Assembly: GCA_030637805.1 (NCBI GenBank)
Contig: DAOWFV010000057.1
Span: 1 to 6,524 of the forward strand
From: Acidobacteriota bacterium
GTDB taxonomy: Bacteria; Acidobacteriota; Thermoanaerobaculia; Thermoanaerobaculales; Sulfomarinibacteraceae
Direction of reading: 5' to 3'
Length of the DNA stretch: 6,524 nt
The position numbers and the translations under genes are program-made. Position 1 is the first letter of the stretch. Every line of letters starts with the position of its first letter. The notes below the pieces were generated by a model. That model had not been told where the DNA came from, made no database searches, and saw only the letters and a list, made by a program, of their open reading frames with translations. Shown here one piece after another: positions 4,962 through 6,524 of the stretch.

Positions 4962-6524
4962 TTACAGGATCTTGAGCGAGATCATGAACTCATTCGACGA
5001 GGTCCTCCCATTCTCGAACGCACGCGCATCGCCGAACGCACGCGCATAGCCGAACGAGAGCGTACTCGATAGGTTGGTGAAGATCACCAGCTTGAAGTCG
5101 ATCTGCGCACCAATGTTGAAAAGCTCCTTGCGGATGCTGCTATCGTCGACATCGGTGACGATGGCGCTGCCAAAAAGTGCGGTGCTGGCCCACGTGACGT
5201 AGAACTCCGACCACCCCGCTCTTTTGAAACGGAGCGGTGGCAGCTCCCACTCGAGCATCAGCTTGCCGAAGTTGTTGCCCTCGAGCTCGTTGATCTCGAG
5301 ACCCGGAAAGCTGTAGTACTCGTGGTACCGCCGAACCTCGAGGTGGTCGACCCAGTTGTTGCCGAACGCCCCGAAGTAGAAGTTCGACAGCGTGTTATCG
5401 CGATCTCCCCAGGAGTAGCCCGCCGTCGGCCGTAGCCATAACGAGGAGTGCTTGATCGGCAGCGGCAGACCAAGACCGAGCTGGCCCCACAGGCGTGGAA
5501 TATTCGTCGAGTCCGCATATTTGTTGTTCAGGTACAAACCCCAGGTCAGGCCCTTTTCGGGTTTGAGCCCGCCGATCGTTTTGCGCGTGGCCTCGTACTC
5601 GAGTCGAGCATTGAGGGCCAGATAATTGTCGATCGTGGCAGGAATGTTCTGGTACTGGGGAAGGGTGTCGAGACCGGCGAGACCGAGGACCGAGATCGTG
5701 TAGTCGAGAGAGCGCGGCTTGTCGTTGATGAGAATGCCACTGTACTCCCCGACCAGGCCGTAGCCCTTGCGGCTGCGCTCGGTGGGCCCGAAGAAATCGT
5801 AGAAATCGGCGGGGTTGTAGAAGGCTTTAAATTCCCACGGCCAGGTACGGAAATTGCCGGTGAAGTGGAATTTCTCGTTGCTCGGCACCGAGCTCTGCGG
5901 GGTCACCGAGGCGGTCAAATCGAGTGCCGAGAATCCGACCGGGTCCATGAAATTGAACCGCATGCCGATGGCGGCGTTACCCCGGTAATTCTCGAGAATC
6001 GCATAGCCAGAGCTGAGGCGGAGCTCGCGCAGCGGCCGGTAGGGCCCGCTTACGGGGGCGAGGGCCTCGAGATCCACGGCCGACGGCGGCGGCAGCATCC
6101 ACTCCTTCACCACCGGGTACTTCTTGACGATCTCCTGGCCCAGGTAGCGGATCGGGTTGACGTCCTCGATGACTCGAGGCTCGAGCATCACCGGAATGAA
6201 ACCCTTGGCGGTGTAATGGAAGGCGACCAGCTTGTCGTCCGAGATCGGCACGGGCCGGAAGAAACCGGTGAGGGCGTTGGTCAGCGCTTCCATCTCCTGC
6301 CGCTCGAAATCGTAGCGGAAGATATTGGAAACGCCGCTGTAGTACGAGGTGCCGTAGAGGTACCTGCCGTCCGGCGAGTGGACGAAGTTTGCAGGCGAGT
6401 TGTCGGCGAATTCGTAGAGCACCTGGTAGCCGCTGTCGCCGGCAAGCAGGTCGTCGACCGCCATGCGGATCAAGCGCTGGCGGCCGCTGACCTCGATCAG
6501 CGACGCCGTGAGATACGCGCCGTC
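4962..6524 (-). CDS. Beta-propeller (PD40) plus outer-membrane beta-barrel protein, C-terminal part
   Basis: The frame is open from the right edge (6524) to the stop at 4964-4962, giving 520 visible residues. The true start lies outside the window, and the internal TTG at 6473 and ATG at 6464 are not starts. Visible residues about 50-82 form a PD40/TolB-like propeller blade (SPDGRYLYGTSYYSG, then SNIFRYD and EALT). After a linker (about 110-185), the rest is a chain of amphipathic, aromatic-rich strands with short turns, as in an Omp85-like or other outer-membrane barrel (for example AAIGMRFNFMDPVG, LTWGLYLNNKY, NIGAQIDFKLVIF). Large proteins with this propeller-then-barrel layout are annotated in Acidobacteriota and Bacteroidota, some with a peptidase-like N-terminus, but their function is not settled. 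The last residues are ISLKIL, lacking the terminal Phe or Trp usual for barrel insertion. The 3' end carries an 18-bp tandem duplication. Confidence 0.8.
   Translation of the reverse strand, partial: DGAYLTASLIEVSGRQRLIRMAVDDLLAGDSGYQVLYEFADNSPANFVHSPDGRYLYGTSYYSGVSNIFRYDFERQEMEALTNALTGFFRPVPISDDKLVAFHYTAKGFIPVMLEPRVIEDVNPIRYLGQEIVKKYPVVKEWMLPPPSAVDLEALAPVSGPYRPLRELRLSSGYAILENYRGNAAIGMRFNFMDPVGFSALDLTASVTPQSSVPSNEKFHFTGNFRTWPWEFKAFYNPADFYDFFGPTERSRKGYGLVGEYSGILINDKPRSLDYTISVLGLAGLDTLPQYQNIPATIDNYLALNARLEYEATRKTIGGLKPEKGLTWGLYLNNKYADSTNIPRLWGQLGLGLPLPIKHSSLWLRPTAGYSWGDRDNTLSNFYFGAFGNNWVDHLEVRRYHEYYSFPGLEINELEGNNFGKLMLEWELPPLRFKRAGWSEFYVTWASTALFGSAIVTDVDDSSIRKELFNIGAQIDFKLVIFTNLSSTLSFGYARAFGDARAFENGRTSSNEFMISLKIL
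5015..5050 (-). repeat. 18-bp in-frame tandem duplication within the barrel gene
   Basis: Bases 5015-5032 and 5033-5050 are the same 18-mer with one mismatch (CATCGC versus CATAGC at the 3' end). In the minus-strand reading frame this doubles six residues: GYARAF then GDARAF, in the last strand hairpin of the barrel. The near identity at DNA level suggests a recent slippage event that kept the frame. Confidence 0.85.

Overview
The window is GC-rich, densely coding bacterial DNA from a double-membraned organism: its right-hand gene encodes an outer-membrane-type beta-barrel. The mix of genes (an SsnA-type amidohydrolase, an FHA-GAF-SpoIIE phosphatase, a PrsW-type membrane protease and a beta-propeller/barrel protein) together with short repeats between genes would suit an Acidobacteriota-like or deltaproteobacterial-like genome. 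That placement is a guess from gene style, not from a marker gene. No RNA genes, insertion sequences, integrases or CRISPR arrays were seen.

Left part, plus strand (1-1862): the 3' end of a cyclic amidohydrolase of the hydantoinase/dihydroorotase/allantoinase group. It overlaps by GTGA with a complete ssnA-like gene for a metal-dependent amidohydrolase. In other bacteria ssnA sits in clusters with hydantoinase and molybdenum-hydroxylase (xanthine-dehydrogenase-like) genes used in purine and related heterocycle catabolism. The pair is therefore probably the tail of a nitrogen-heterocycle degradation operon that continues to the left.

Middle (1863-2060): a non-coding gap between convergent genes. 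It holds an array of heptamers of the form CAGGNNN, four on the plus strand and seven on the minus strand, together forming a large imperfect inverted repeat.

Minus-strand block (2061-4767): a PrsW-like multi-pass membrane protease followed directly by a cytosolic FHA-GAF-PP2C (SpoIIE/RsbU-type) serine/threonine phosphatase. The two reading frames abut or overlap. The simplest reading is a membrane-to-cytosol signalling pair. No anti-sigma factor, STAS protein or sigma factor lies inside the window, so the target is unknown. A promoter-like sequence at the junction would give the phosphatase gene an almost leaderless transcript.

Right part (4768-6524, minus strand): a 194-base gap holding a 65-base near-palindrome, and beyond it the C-terminal 520 residues of a large protein. 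That protein has a PD40-type beta-propeller repeat followed by an outer-membrane beta-barrel, and it runs off the right edge. An in-frame 18-bp tandem duplication lies near its 3' end.

The most unusual items are the two non-coding repeat structures and the tightly coupled protease-phosphatase pair. Nothing here proves a wholly new system.
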